NCBI RefSeq assembly: GCF_900156375.1
Contig: NZ_FTNK01000005.1
Coordinates: forward strand, 186,001-250,000
Source: Paenibacillus macquariensis
Lineage (GTDB): Bacteria; Bacillota; Bacilli; Paenibacillales; Paenibacillaceae
DNA length: 64,000 bases
Reading direction: 5' to 3'
Positions 52,822-63,095 of the stretch are shown piece by piece (positions within the stretch are counted from its first letter, which is position 1; each line of letters begins with the position of its first letter). The position numbers and the translations under genes were made by a program. A model generated the notes under the pieces. The model saw nothing but the letters and a program-made list of their open reading frames with translations. It did no database searches and was not told the DNA's origin.

Positions 52822-54504
52822 TTATTTTGTATTTACAGATTTAAACCATTCGTTAACTTCTTTCGTAACTTGCTCACCGCCATTTGATTTCCAATTGGCA
52901 ACAAATTCGTCAAAAGCATCTACTGGCAGTTTGCCATATATGATTTTGTTGAATGTTTCTAGCTCAGACTGCTTAAGAAGGTTCCACTTTGTAGCCATTG
53001 TTGGTGTCGGAGCACCTGTGAAATAGTTTTGCTTGCGAATGTCCATTTGAGACATAACGATTTTTGCAGCAGCCCAGTTCTCAGGTTTGCGGAATTCTGC
53101 GGTTTGCTTCTCGTAAGGTGTTTCCGGCTTGTTGCCATCCGCAAGTTTAACCAATGTCTTCATATAAAGGTTTGGAATCCGTGCCGGTCCAGTAATGAAT
53201 GTGAAGTCATTGCTGTAGGTTGCAATTTTATCTTTGTTACTAGTCGGTACGCCGTCTACAACATCCCAGTCATATCCTTTGGCGAAGCCGTTTTCGTATT
53301 CGCTTCCGCTTGCAGGATTAGCCAAGTTGTCTAACATGTAGTTGTAATATAAGAAAATTGCTTCAGGGTGTTTAGCATCTTTATTAATCATGAAGCTGCT
53401 GTTTACACCAGAGTTCTGCCATTTAGTTCCAATTTTTCCGTCTGGTCCTGCTGGAACCGGATATGCTTTATAATCGGATCCCTTAACGTTCTTCAACAAA
53501 TCTGGAGCTGGCCAATCTGGTACCCAGTTCGCGCCTGGTAGAACTCCTGCATTCCCTTTTGTCCAAAGCTCTTGTGCTTTATTCTCATCCCATAGAGCAG
53601 AATCGGGATGAATATAGCCTTTCTCCATCCATTCTTGTAACTTAGCGAGCGCTTGCTTAGCTCCTGGATTAACGGAACCATATTCAATATTGCCATCGGC
53701 ATCTTTGTTCCATTGTTCTTCGATTGTTCCGTATGCTCCAAATAACCAATCAAGTCCGCCCAACCATGTATTCGTATTGCTCTTCAATGTAATTGCGAGT
53801 GGATAGACATCCTTAGGTGCAAGCCCGTCCGGGTTCTCGTTCTTGAATTTGTCCATCACATTTTCTAATTCTGCGATTGTCTTCGGTTCAGATAAATTCA
53901 GCTTCTTCATCCAATCTTCGCGGAACCATAACAACGTATCATCATTGTCGGTATATTCAAGAATAGGCAGGTTGTATTTCTTGCCATCTCTCGTGAAAGG
54001 ATACCATAGTTCCGGATTTTCTTTGGTATGATTTTGCCAAGTTTTATTAGCATACTTATCAAATAACTCATCGATTGCAAGGAACTGGCCGGAATCGATC
54101 ATCTGATTGGTAAGAATAGGGTCACCTGGAGCGTATACGAAATCAGGCAACTTCTCGCCTGAAGCGATAGCGAGTTGAAGTTGTTGCTTATATTGATCGC
54201 CGCCAGCTGGGTACCAGGTATCCTTATGCTTAAGTCCTAACTTCTCCAGCATCCAACGGTCGTGGACATTGTTTTCTCTAGTGTCGCCATTAGCATATTT
54301 CTTCGGCGCGGTGAACATAACGACGGTACTGATGTCGATAGGTGGATCGTATTTACCTTTGGCAAATGCAGCGTCAGATGCACTAACTTCCGATGAAGCG
54401 GTTTCATCTTTCTTTACGTCTTTATTAGACGTTCCACTACAGGCAGTAACTAAGACGAGTGAACTGATCATAAGCAACTGCCATGATTTTCTGATTTTTT
54501 TCAT
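52822..54504 (-). CDS. Extracellular sugar-binding lipoprotein, LplA/YtcQ type (module C, probable beta-1,2-glucan fragments)
   Basis: A 560-residue solute-binding lipoprotein with a lipobox ending in C22 (VTACSG), then a Ser/Asp/Ala linker and a long family-1 extracellular-binding body (YAPGDPILTNQMIDSGQFL, WFREDWMKKLNLSEP, GVNSSFMINKDAKHPEA). GGGGGAATAAAAA precedes ATG. It is on the opposite strand from the two permeases at 58178 and 59144 but is the only SBP near them, with the two-component genes in between. The downstream GH3/GH94 pair suggests that its ligands are sophoro-oligosaccharides, like the Listeria binding protein of the same cluster type. Confidence 0.88.
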   Translation of the reverse strand: MKKIRKSWQLLMISSLVLVTACSGTSNKDVKKDETASSEVSASDAAFAKGKYDPPIDISTVVMFTAPKKYANGDTRENNVHDRWMLEKLGLKHKDTWYPAGGDQYKQQLQLAIASGEKLPDFVYAPGDPILTNQMIDSGQFLAIDELFDKYANKTWQNHTKENPELWYPFTRDGKKYNLPILEYTDNDDTLLWFREDWMKKLNLSEPKTIAELENVMDKFKNENPDGLAPKDVYPLAITLKSNTNTWLGGLDWLFGAYGTIEEQWNKDADGNIEYGSVNPGAKQALAKLQEWMEKGYIHPDSALWDENKAQELWTKGNAGVLPGANWVPDWPAPDLLKNVKGSDYKAYPVPAGPDGKIGTKWQNSGVNSSFMINKDAKHPEAIFLYYNYMLDNLANPASGSEYENGFAKGYDWDVVDGVPTSNKDKIATYSNDFTFITGPARIPNLYMKTLVKLADGNKPETPYEKQTAEFRKPENWAAAKIVMSQMDIRKQNYFTGAPTPTMATKWNLLKQSELETFNKIIYGKLPVDAFDEFVANWKSNGGEQVTKEVNEWFKSVNTK

Positions 54505-54608
54505 TTTTTATTCCCCCTACTGTGTTTGATCTCTACATGTGTTACTTTATCAATGATTGGGGAAGGGCATCTATATGAGATTATTAGTTTTGATAGGACT
54601 CTGTCATG

Positions 54609-56219
54609 CTATTTATTACTGTCTCTATATTCCTGCGGGGTTACCCCGAACTGGCGTTTAAATACTTTTATAAAGTAAGCAGGATCCATATATCCAATCT
54701 CCATACTGATTTCATATACCTTTTTATTGGTCGTTTTGAGCTTGTGGCAAGCACGATCCATTCGAAGATGTGCTACATAATCGCTTATTCCTTCACCGGT
54801 TTCAATCTTATAGATTTTGGATAAGTGCGTTGGGTGCAGGTTCACATGATCAGCTAATACGCGTAATGAAACATCGAGATGCAAATTTTTGTCTGTGAAC
54901 TCTTGAATTTGCTTCACATATAGGGATCGGATGTCTTTGATTTCATTTGAAGTTCCCTCTTTCAACTTGCCAAGTACACTGAGAGACCACGTTCTAAGCT
55001 TACTGATGGAGGAGAAGGCATCTCCATTCTGCAACGGTTCAATATCGGTTCCAAGTAAACTAACGAGGGTATGACCATTTCGGTGTGCGAGATGAGTGAA
55101 AGAAGCAGAAATCAAAAAACCAGCTTCCATACAGTGCTCCCAGGATTCGAACCATTTCTCATCTAGTTCTGCACATACTGCGATCAGCTTCTCTTCCGCC
55201 GCTTCCCAACGCCCAGACTCGAGCAAGTTGATGAAAGTAGGAGGCAGGTATAGCGCTCCAAGAGGTCCTTGTGTAGCGTTTTGTTCCAAGTTACTGACCT
55301 TCATAACGAATTCACTTTCATCACCAACAATTTGTCGGAAATAAGATGAAGCTTGACGGAAATGGTCCGGTAGCTGCTCTGGGAACTGGAACCACTCCGT
55401 TATGACAATGGATAGAGATCCTTTCAGGAATTGTTTCACTTTATATTGAAGTTGCGACGAAAGCTTCTCCAAAAGGGTTTCTTTCCCTATGTCAGCACTA
55501 TTTTCTTTTAACTGAAGTAAGAACACAAGATACCCATGATCTTCCTTAACGCCCCATACTTGCATGTATTCGCCTATAATCTCTTCAGCCATATTGATGA
55601 TGGCGTATTCGATCAATGGCTGACCGTTGTTCTTGTATTGTCCAAACTCTGCTTCCATCCGGACTAGCAACAAGGCGGAGTCCCCGTAGTTAAACGGCAA
55701 TCCGTAGTTGTCTAGTTTACGGGTCCATTCATCTGCTGGCATTCGGTGACCTTTCAATGCGTCAAGGAGTAGCTGACCACGCAGAAGGGGGAGGTTCTCC
55801 CGAAGGGTATGCTGGGTGCGTTCGAATGAGCTAACGGTTTCCCATTCCACATTCAATTGATCGATCGCGGCCTTGACTGCCCCAAGCAATTCGATATCCG
55901 TAGGTGGCTTAAGTAGGTAATCTACAGCTTTATGCTGTACAGCTTTTTTGGCAAATTCAAAATCTGAATGGCCGGATAATATGATACATTTTATTCTTTT
56001 ATCACGTATACGTATTCGCTCTATTAACTCAATTCCCGTCATTTCGGGCATTAGAATATCTGATATGACAATATCGATAGGATGCGTATCAATAATTTGA
56101 AGCGCCTCATGTGCGGAATAGGCTTTGTGTACATGTTCAATTCCAAGTGTGTGCCAAGGTTTGTTCATAGATAGGTTGTCTACCCAGTGAGCTTCATCGT
56201 CTACGATTATCATCTGCAT
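54609..56219 (-). CDS. YesN-type AraC-family response regulator (module C)
   Basis: A 536-residue regulator. The receiver has DDE (7-9), phosphoacceptor D54 (ISDILMP) and YLLKPP. The C-terminus has two AraC helix-turn-helix motifs (LRVLADHVNLHPTHLSKIY and VYEISMEIGYMDPAYFIKVF, then GVTPQEYR). ATG 56219 has AAGGAGA upstream and directly follows the kinase stop; the longer frame to 56384 runs inside the kinase gene. Likely targets are the SBP gene just downstream and the divergent permease operon. Confidence 0.92.
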   Translation of the reverse strand: MQMIIVDDEAHWVDNLSMNKPWHTLGIEHVHKAYSAHEALQIIDTHPIDIVISDILMPEMTGIELIERIRIRDKRIKCIILSGHSDFEFAKKAVQHKAVDYLLKPPTDIELLGAVKAAIDQLNVEWETVSSFERTQHTLRENLPLLRGQLLLDALKGHRMPADEWTRKLDNYGLPFNYGDSALLLVRMEAEFGQYKNNGQPLIEYAIINMAEEIIGEYMQVWGVKEDHGYLVFLLQLKENSADIGKETLLEKLSSQLQYKVKQFLKGSLSIVITEWFQFPEQLPDHFRQASSYFRQIVGDESEFVMKVSNLEQNATQGPLGALYLPPTFINLLESGRWEAAEEKLIAVCAELDEKWFESWEHCMEAGFLISASFTHLAHRNGHTLVSLLGTDIEPLQNGDAFSSISKLRTWSLSVLGKLKEGTSNEIKDIRSLYVKQIQEFTDKNLHLDVSLRVLADHVNLHPTHLSKIYKIETGEGISDYVAHLRMDRACHKLKTTNKKVYEISMEIGYMDPAYFIKVFKRQFGVTPQEYRDSNK

Positions 56220-56220
56220 G

Positions 56221-58035
56221 TTAAGTGTCTCCTTGTGTGTATGGATAATTACGATGTTGATCTTCCGTTGGTATCTTCCAAATGATCTCCGTCCGGAATC
56301 CTCCCAAAGGTGAATTTGTGAAATACAGGTGAGAGTTATTTCCGAATTGGTGCATGATCCGTTGGTTTGTATTCCAGAGGCCACAACCCATTTCTTCTTT
56401 CAAAGGCTCTTGCATCTTAAGATTTAATGCTTCTTGCTGATCTGGATTTAACCCAGGTCCGTCGTCGTCAATGTATATCTTACAGTAGCCATCTTCCATC
56501 ACACCAGTGATCCGAATTTCCCCAGAAGTATACGACTTCGCTACGCCATGAATGACAGAGTTCTCTACAATAGGCTGTAGCATCAACCGCGGAACAGATT
56601 GTGTCCTCATTTCTTGCGGAATATCAATATGATAATCAATTCTAGCATTACGAAGTTTTTGGATATCTAAATAATTGATGAGCAGCTGAATTTCTTCATG
56701 TAGGCTAGCCGTTTCTCGTTCCATACGAGTTGTATAACGGTAGTAAGCGCTTAAGTTGTATGCCATAGAGACGACAGCCTCCTCATCCTTCATCTGAGCC
56801 ATATTAATAATATAGCCTAGGCAATTATAGAGGAAATGTGGATTTATTTGTGCTTGCAACTGCTTCAACGTTGCTTCACGTGCACGGATTTTTTCGTTAA
56901 ATACGTTCTCAATTAAGTCTTGAATTTGACGTGACATATCATTAAATCGATGAAATAGAAATGAGAACTCATTATGATTTGTGGTATGGAGCCGCACTGA
57001 ATAGTCTCCGCGTTGAACGCGCCGTAAACCGCGAACCAACTTTTTGATTGGACTTTGAACGTTTCGGTATAGCAAAATCGACGCAGCGATACCAACGACA
57101 AGAAGCAAGCACATAGAGAAATAGAACAAATTACGACTAAATGACATTGGTCCTAATATTTGATCGAGTGGAACAACGTCTATCAAATGCCAATCCAAAT
57201 TGGAAGATTTAACAGAACTAACAAAATAATTTTTACCATCTAACTTCACGACATCCTGCGTGGTGTTCTCCGGTGATTTTCCATCCAGATAACGTATCAA
57301 TTCGCTCGTAAGCTGCTTGTCCGCGCTACGGTTCAGGATCGGAGTATCGCCTTTGTGATAAAAGAAAGGATCACCCTGTCCGCCGGCTTTATATGTGTCT
57401 AGCATATTTTGAATGTTCTCATAACTGAAACTGGCTTCAATCACTAGACTGCTTCCCGTTAGTTTACCTTGCTGAGCTAACGAATCACTATAGAACAAAT
57501 AAAAGGACTTAAGTTCGTCAGCGGATTGGATTCCGCCATCGCCGTACGTCCATTTTCCAGTCATATTTCGCTCTAAATATTCCTCATCGTAAACAGGCGA
57601 TTTATTGTAATTAGATAGGACATCTTTGTTCTGTTGAGAATGAACCGCGTATCTGGCAGGCCATATATCCATCACCCCGGCCTGAAGCACCATTTTTTCT
57701 TGAATCACATATCGGGTCTGCATACGGTCATACCGATCTTCCCAGATATGTAGTCCATTGAATTTCTGAACATTGGGATCCTTGGAGAATATATGGCTGA
57801 AATCCTTCATTTGATTCATTCGTGAATCAATTTGGCTGGATAGGAAAGTGAGTTGTTTCGTGTTGGACATCTGTAACTCTTTACTTACAACATCATACGT
57901 GACGTCGTTTGAATACGTATACATGATTATGATAGGTATAAACAATAATATGATCAATGTGTTCATTTTGACAAATAGACTAAACTTCGCCTGTGTCTTT
58001 TCTTTTAGAAATGTAATGCCTCTCTGTAATTGCAT
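56221..58035 (-). CDS. YesM-type sensor histidine kinase (module C)
   Basis: A 604-residue membrane kinase. TM1 at ~24-45, an extracellular sensor of ~240 residues, TM2 at ~285-310 and HAMP (RGLRRVQRGDYSVRL). The phosphoacceptor lies in QAQINPHFLYNCLG, and the ATPase domain has DDDGPGL and GLWNTNQRI. ATG 58035 follows GGAGGGG by 7 bases. Its gene starts back-to-back with the permease operon (142-base gap), so the pair and the importer are likely controlled together. Confidence 0.92.
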   Translation of the reverse strand: MQLQRGITFLKEKTQAKFSLFVKMNTLIILLFIPIIIMYTYSNDVTYDVVSKELQMSNTKQLTFLSSQIDSRMNQMKDFSHIFSKDPNVQKFNGLHIWEDRYDRMQTRYVIQEKMVLQAGVMDIWPARYAVHSQQNKDVLSNYNKSPVYDEEYLERNMTGKWTYGDGGIQSADELKSFYLFYSDSLAQQGKLTGSSLVIEASFSYENIQNMLDTYKAGGQGDPFFYHKGDTPILNRSADKQLTSELIRYLDGKSPENTTQDVVKLDGKNYFVSSVKSSNLDWHLIDVVPLDQILGPMSFSRNLFYFSMCLLLVVGIAASILLYRNVQSPIKKLVRGLRRVQRGDYSVRLHTTNHNEFSFLFHRFNDMSRQIQDLIENVFNEKIRAREATLKQLQAQINPHFLYNCLGYIINMAQMKDEEAVVSMAYNLSAYYRYTTRMERETASLHEEIQLLINYLDIQKLRNARIDYHIDIPQEMRTQSVPRLMLQPIVENSVIHGVAKSYTSGEIRITGVMEDGYCKIYIDDDGPGLNPDQQEALNLKMQEPLKEEMGCGLWNTNQRIMHQFGNNSHLYFTNSPLGGFRTEIIWKIPTEDQHRNYPYTQGDT

Positions 58036-58177
58036 CAATGTCCCCTCCAACGGATATCCCCTAACAAAACCCTATCAATCCTAACAATGTTATATAGTCA
58101 GCCCACAAGACAGCTTGATACTATATATATCAGAGATTCTTATGACATACAAAATATTTTTTGAAGGGGAGAGAGCT

Positions 58178-59128
58178 ATGGAAGCGAAAACGATACAACC
58201 GGTGAAACTTGAAGCTACCCGAAGTATTAAAAGAAAAAAAAGTTATAAGCAACCATGGATGCTGCATTTTATGGTATTACCAGCGGCCATTTTAGTATTT
58301 ATTTTTTCTTATATTCCTATGACAGGTATCATAATGGCATTTAAAGACTATAAACCAGCAGTAGGCATAGTCGATTCTCCTTGGGTCGGTCTGAAACATT
58401 TCAGATATATGTTCGAGAATGATTATTTCATGCAAATTGCTTGGAATACCTTATTTTTTGCTTGTTCCAAGATGGTCATGAATGTAATGGTTCCATTTCT
58501 TTTCGCATTATTACTGAATGAGGTAAGGAAAATGGCACTTAAGAGAACGATTCAAACGTTTGTCTATTTACCACATTTTCTTTCATGGGTAACTCTTTCA
58601 GGTATTTTGATTGAAATTCTCTCTCAGACGGGACTTGTTAATCAGTTCCTTTCAAACGTGTTAGGGATGAAACCGATTTTCTTCTTAGGAGATGGTGCAT
58701 GGTTCCGATTTACGATCATCTTTAGTGATGTATGGAAGGAATTCGGGTTCAATACAATCATCTTTCTAGCAGCACTCTCTGGTATTAATCCAGCGTTATA
58801 TGAAGCAGCTGAGGTCGATGGAGCGACCCGTTGGAAGCAAACGATGCATATCACAATCCCTTCCATTATACCCATCGCTATCGTTATCGCAACCTTAGCA
58901 CTAGGAAATGTGTTGAACGCGAACTTTGATCAGGTATTCAACTTATATAGTCCGTTGGTTTATCAACAAGGCGATATTATTGATACATTCGTGTATAGAC
59001 AAGGTCTACTCAGCGGACAGTTCAGCTTTGCAACTGCTGTCAGCTTAATTAAATCTGTCATTAGCTTAATGTTGATCATTGTATCCTATCGTCTCGCCTA
59101 TAAATTTGCTGGGTATCGAATATTCTAG
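58178..59128 (+). CDS. Sugar ABC transporter permease, LplB type (module C)
   Basis: A 316-residue permease. A charged, lysine-rich N-terminus is followed by LPAAILVFIFSYIPMTGIIMAFKDY, TFVYLPHFLSWVTLSGIL and the coupling loop EAAEVDGATRWKQT. The C-terminus YKFAGYRIF is typical of LplB. AAGGGGAGAG precedes ATG 58178; an earlier in-frame ATG at 58115 lacks a site. It is the first gene of the plus-strand half of module C. Confidence 0.93.
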   Translation: MEAKTIQPVKLEATRSIKRKKSYKQPWMLHFMVLPAAILVFIFSYIPMTGIIMAFKDYKPAVGIVDSPWVGLKHFRYMFENDYFMQIAWNTLFFACSKMVMNVMVPFLFALLLNEVRKMALKRTIQTFVYLPHFLSWVTLSGILIEILSQTGLVNQFLSNVLGMKPIFFLGDGAWFRFTIIFSDVWKEFGFNTIIFLAALSGINPALYEAAEVDGATRWKQTMHITIPSIIPIAIVIATLALGNVLNANFDQVFNLYSPLVYQQGDIIDTFVYRQGLLSGQFSFATAVSLIKSVISLMLIIVSYRLAYKFAGYRIF

Positions 59129-59143
59129 AAAGGATGACTACTT

Positions 59144-60016
59144 ATGTATCATAAAACGCTCTCTTATAGAATATTCAGCATATGCAACAATGTATTTTTG
59201 ACTATTCTCTCAATTCTATGTTTGCTACCCCTGTATCACTTATTTATGGTTTCCATGAGCTCATCTGCCCCTGCAAATGCGGGATTGGTGACATTTTGGC
59301 CGATCGGATTCACATTAGAAGCCTATGCACAAACGTTTAAGAACGCTAATTTCCTTTCATCCTTGTGGATATCCGTAGAACGTACTGTCCTTGGAACAGG
59401 GCTTGCGTTAGTCGTAAATACCCTTGCGGCTTATGCGCTCTCCAAAGAAACGCGTGTCTTCCGTGCACGAAATATCTATCTTTGGTATTTCGTCTTTACA
59501 ATGCTATTCACAGGTGGGTTGATTCCCAACTATATCCTAATTCTTAAGCTTGGATTAATGAATAACTTGATGGCACTTATCCTTCCAGGGTTAGTTGCTG
59601 TATTTAATATTATTCTACTTCTGAATTTCTTTCGAGGTGTTCCTAAAGATCTTGAGGAAGCGGCTTTCATCGATGGAGCAGGTCAATTCCGCACCTTCTT
59701 TAGTATTTATCTACCGCTCTCCATGCCGGTTATTGCGACGGTGTCGTTATTCATTATGGTAGGACATTGGAACGCATACTTTGACGGTATTATCTATATG
59801 AAAGATTCTGCGAAGCTTCCACTTGCGAGTTTCATGCAAACGATTATCGTGATGTCGGATATGTCGAAGTTGGATCCAGAAGCGGTTGCTAGTCTATCTC
59901 AAAGAACGATTCGGGCATCTCAGATCTTTATCAGTGCCTTGCCAATACTGGTAGTATATCCGTTCCTACAGCGCTTTTTCGTAACAGGTATTGTTGTTGG
60001 CGCGGTAAAAGAATAG
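59144..60016 (+). CDS. Sugar ABC transporter permease, YtcP type (module C)
   Basis: A 290-residue permease with LCLLPLYHLFMVSMSSSAP, MLFTGGLIPNYIL, the coupling loop EEAAFIDGAGQFRTFF and the ending RFFVTGIVVGAVKE. The gap to its partner is 15 bases. Together with the SBP at 52822 it would form a CUT1-type importer that borrows a general ATPase. Confidence 0.93.
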   Translation: MYHKTLSYRIFSICNNVFLTILSILCLLPLYHLFMVSMSSSAPANAGLVTFWPIGFTLEAYAQTFKNANFLSSLWISVERTVLGTGLALVVNTLAAYALSKETRVFRARNIYLWYFVFTMLFTGGLIPNYILILKLGLMNNLMALILPGLVAVFNIILLLNFFRGVPKDLEEAAFIDGAGQFRTFFSIYLPLSMPVIATVSLFIMVGHWNAYFDGIIYMKDSAKLPLASFMQTIIVMSDMSKLDPEAVASLSQRTIRASQIFISALPILVVYPFLQRFFVTGIVVGAVKE

Positions 60017-60076
60017 TACTCAAAGGAAATTGTTCAAACTCAGTAGCAAGTTCAGTTAAGCAGGGGGTGACATGAA

Positions 60077-60841
60077 TTGGCTGTGATTCAATGTCAGTTC
60101 TATTCAGAAGCAATAAGCTTATCTATGGGCATTAATGTTATTATTCCTCAAAATGCTGCTATTCAGGCAAGTGGTTCTGGCAAACTTCCAGTCCTATATC
60201 TATTGCATGGGTTGAGTGCAGATCATACGGATTGGATCAGGCATTCTTTCATTGAACGATATGCTGAGAATAAAGGAATCGTTGTGGTCATGCCGAGTGT
60301 AGGACGCAGCTATTATACAGATATGAAGTATGGGTCACCATACTTTACATTTTTAAGTGATGAATTACCGAAGATTGTCAGTGCTTTATTTCCTGTTTCT
60401 GAGCGTAGGGAAGATACATTTGTAGCAGGGATGTCAATGGGAGGGTATGGCGCATTGAAGCTTGCGCTTTCCTTCCCGCAAAGGTATGCTGCTGCTGCAA
60501 GTCTGTCTGGCGGAGTAGATATTGTCAGTCGAATGAACGGGGCTAACAATTTTCAACCCAATGAATTGATCGCTATATTTGGTGATGTGTCTGAGTTAAA
60601 GGGAAGTTCAAATGATCTGTTCTATTTATTGGATACTTTGAAGACATATAACGGGGATATGCCTATGTTATATCAAAGCTGTGGAACAGAAGACTTCCTG
60701 TATGACAATAATCAGACTTTTAGAAAATATGCATTAGATTTGGGGATAGAAGTGACGTATGACGAAGGCCCTGGTGAACATGATTGGGATTACTGGGACC
60801 CGCAAATTCAGCGTGTATTAGATTGGCTACCGATAGGATAA
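60077..60841 (+). CDS. Alpha/beta-hydrolase esterase (EstA/esterase-D type)
   Basis: A 254-residue cytoplasmic esterase. YLLHGLSADHTDW supplies the oxyanion region, GMSMGGYGA contains the nucleophile (S120), and GEHDWDYWD the catalytic His, with the Asp in CGTEDFLYDNN. It belongs with carbohydrate esterases and acetylesterases resembling S-formylglutathione hydrolase. TTG 60077 is used, 6 bases after GGGGGTGA; an ATG at 60072 is out of frame. Between a sugar importer and a GH3/GH94 pair it may strip acyl groups (for instance acetyl or succinyl) from imported beta-1,2-glucans, which is inference. Confidence 0.85.
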   Translation: MAVIQCQFYSEAISLSMGINVIIPQNAAIQASGSGKLPVLYLLHGLSADHTDWIRHSFIERYAENKGIVVVMPSVGRSYYTDMKYGSPYFTFLSDELPKIVSALFPVSERREDTFVAGMSMGGYGALKLALSFPQRYAAAASLSGGVDIVSRMNGANNFQPNELIAIFGDVSELKGSSNDLFYLLDTLKTYNGDMPMLYQSCGTEDFLYDNNQTFRKYALDLGIEVTYDEGPGEHDWDYWDPQIQRVLDWLPIG

Positions 60842-60874
60842 TTGAGAAATAGACTAACATATGTGGAGGATAAC

Positions 60875-63040
60875 ATGAATAATACACAATTGACCGGACT
60901 ACTAGAACGGATGACGCTCGAAGAGAAAATAGCTCAGATGCTGCAATTGGTAGTGTCTTATTTCGTAGAGTCGGAAGAAGATGGTCAGATTACTGGACCG
61001 ATGGAATCGCTTGGAATTACTGAAGATACGGTGAATCAAGTCGGTTCTGCACTCGGCATTGGTGGAGCAGCTAGAGTGATTCAAGTGCAACAAACCCATT
61101 TGAAGAATGATAGATTAGGCATTCCGATGTTATTCATGGCGGATATCGTCCACGGTTACAAGACTATTTTTCCAATACCTCTAGCGATAGGCTGTTCTTG
61201 GGATCAGGGCTTAGCAGAACAAAGTGCCGCTATTGCTGCAAAGGAGTCCGCAGTATCGGGTCTACATGTAACGTTTGCACCGATGGTTGATCTTGTACGA
61301 GATCCACGTTGGGGACGTGTGATGGAATCAACAGGGGAAGATCCGTACTTGAATAGTTTATTTGCACGTTCATTTGTACGCGGATTTCAAGGGGACGATT
61401 TAGCGACTGATGTTAACCGTGTGGCCGCATGTGTGAAGCATTTTGCAGCTTACGGTGCTGGAGAAGGTGGACGAGAATACAATACAGTCGATCTATCTGA
61501 GCGACAATTAAGAGAGTATTACTTACCTGCATACAAGGCAGCCTTGGAAGAGGGCTGTGAGCTAGTAATGACATCTTTTAATACGGTCCATGGTTCCCCA
61601 GCTACAGGAAACCGGGCTTTGATGCGTGATGTATTGCGTACGGAATTTGGATTCGACGGGGTACTTATCTCGGACTGGGGCGCAGTGATTGAGCTGATTG
61701 CTCATGGGGTTGCAGAAGATGAAGAACAAGCGGCTTACTTAGCCGTCCAAGCAGGCGTTGATATTGAAATGATGACCTCATGTTATGTGAAGCATCTACC
61801 GGAACTCGTTAGAAGCGGTAAAGTGGACGAGTCGCTCATTGATGAAGCAGTACTTCGTATACTTAAATTAAAGAACAAGTTAGGGTTGTTCGAGAATCCG
61901 CTACGTGGAGCTGATCCAGAAGCAGAACGAGAAATCGTATACTGTGATGAGCATAGAGCTGCCTCACGTGAACTTGCCTCCAAATCATGTGTTCTACTTA
62001 AAAATACAGGTGTTCTTCCACTTCAACCAGAGCAACAGATTGCTCTAATTGGTCCGTTCGCGCAGAGCAAAGATATTCTTGGTTCATGGTCATGGACGGG
62101 TGCCGAAGAGCGTTTTATGAACTTGAATGAAGCTATTCAGGGGAAAATGACATCCTCTAAAGTGCTAGTTGCAGAAGGTTCAGGGATCGATACAATAACT
62201 GAGCAGCAAATGCAAGAAGCAGTGGAGGTTGCCCGTCAATCAGATGTTATCGTTCTTGCACTGGGTGAGAGCTCACTTATGAGCGGAGAAGGTGGAAGTC
62301 GTACAGACATTCGTTTGCCAGAAGCACAGCTTCAACTGATTGCTAAATTACGTACATTGGATAAGCCTATGGTTGTTGTCTTGTTTAATGGACGTCCGCT
62401 AGATCTTCATGGTGTTGAAGATCAAGTAGATGCTGTTCTGGAAGCTTGGTTCCCAGGAAGTGAGGGAGCTAGCGCGATTATAGACATTCTATATGGTGAT
62501 GTGAATCCATCAGGACGTCTAACAATGTCGTTCCCACAGTCGGTGGGACAGATACCTGTTTACTATAATCATTACAATACAGGGCGCCCGAAAAAGGAAT
62601 CCGAACCAGATAATCGCTACGCATCACAATATTTAGATAGCCCGAATGAGCCTTTATATCCATTTGGTTATGGATTAAGTTATACGGAATTTAAATACGA
62701 AGAAATGGTACTATCAGCGGAAGAAATGACGTCAGACCTTCCACTTCAGATTACAACGAAGATCACGAACAAAGGCAATAGAGCTGGGGAAGAAGTCGTG
62801 CAACTCTATATTCGCGATATCACTGGCGAGGTTGTTAGACCGATGAAGGAGTTAAAAGCTTACTCCAAAGTGCTACTACAGCCGGGCGAAAGTAAAGAAG
62901 TCAGCTTTACAGTGACAGAGGAGCAGCTTAAGTATCATCATTATGATTTGAGCTACACAAGTGATGCGGGTGAGTTCGCCGTGTTTGTAGGTCCAAATAG
63001 TCGTGACGCAGGTGAGCGTAGATTTCGTCTTTTGAAGTAA
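60875..63040 (+). CDS. GH3 beta-glucosidase, sophoro-oligosaccharide type (Lin1840-like)
   Basis: A 721-residue cytoplasmic GH3 enzyme. MADIVHGYKTIFPIPLA, MVDLVRDPRWGRVMEST, VKHFAAYGAGEGG and the nucleophile in LISDWGAV (D267) mark the barrel. GESSLMSGEGGSRT in the sandwich domain supplies the acid/base region, and a fibronectin-III-like domain ends it. HGYKT and the MESTGEDP/EYNTV blocks closely resemble the Listeria innocua enzyme Lin1840, which acts on beta-1,2-linked gluco-oligosaccharides. Presence directly before a GH94 gene of the matching type supports that. ATG 60875 lies 7 bases after GGAGG. It differs from the GH3 at 19474. Confidence 0.9.
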   Translation: MNNTQLTGLLERMTLEEKIAQMLQLVVSYFVESEEDGQITGPMESLGITEDTVNQVGSALGIGGAARVIQVQQTHLKNDRLGIPMLFMADIVHGYKTIFPIPLAIGCSWDQGLAEQSAAIAAKESAVSGLHVTFAPMVDLVRDPRWGRVMESTGEDPYLNSLFARSFVRGFQGDDLATDVNRVAACVKHFAAYGAGEGGREYNTVDLSERQLREYYLPAYKAALEEGCELVMTSFNTVHGSPATGNRALMRDVLRTEFGFDGVLISDWGAVIELIAHGVAEDEEQAAYLAVQAGVDIEMMTSCYVKHLPELVRSGKVDESLIDEAVLRILKLKNKLGLFENPLRGADPEAEREIVYCDEHRAASRELASKSCVLLKNTGVLPLQPEQQIALIGPFAQSKDILGSWSWTGAEERFMNLNEAIQGKMTSSKVLVAEGSGIDTITEQQMQEAVEVARQSDVIVLALGESSLMSGEGGSRTDIRLPEAQLQLIAKLRTLDKPMVVVLFNGRPLDLHGVEDQVDAVLEAWFPGSEGASAIIDILYGDVNPSGRLTMSFPQSVGQIPVYYNHYNTGRPKKESEPDNRYASQYLDSPNEPLYPFGYGLSYTEFKYEEMVLSAEEMTSDLPLQITTKITNKGNRAGEEVVQLYIRDITGEVVRPMKELKAYSKVLLQPGESKEVSFTVTEEQLKYHHYDLSYTSDAGEFAVFVGPNSRDAGERRFRLLK

Positions 63041-63095
63041 ACAAGAAAACAACATATTACCTAATGAACCTTACAGAGAGTAGGAGTGAGAGAAC

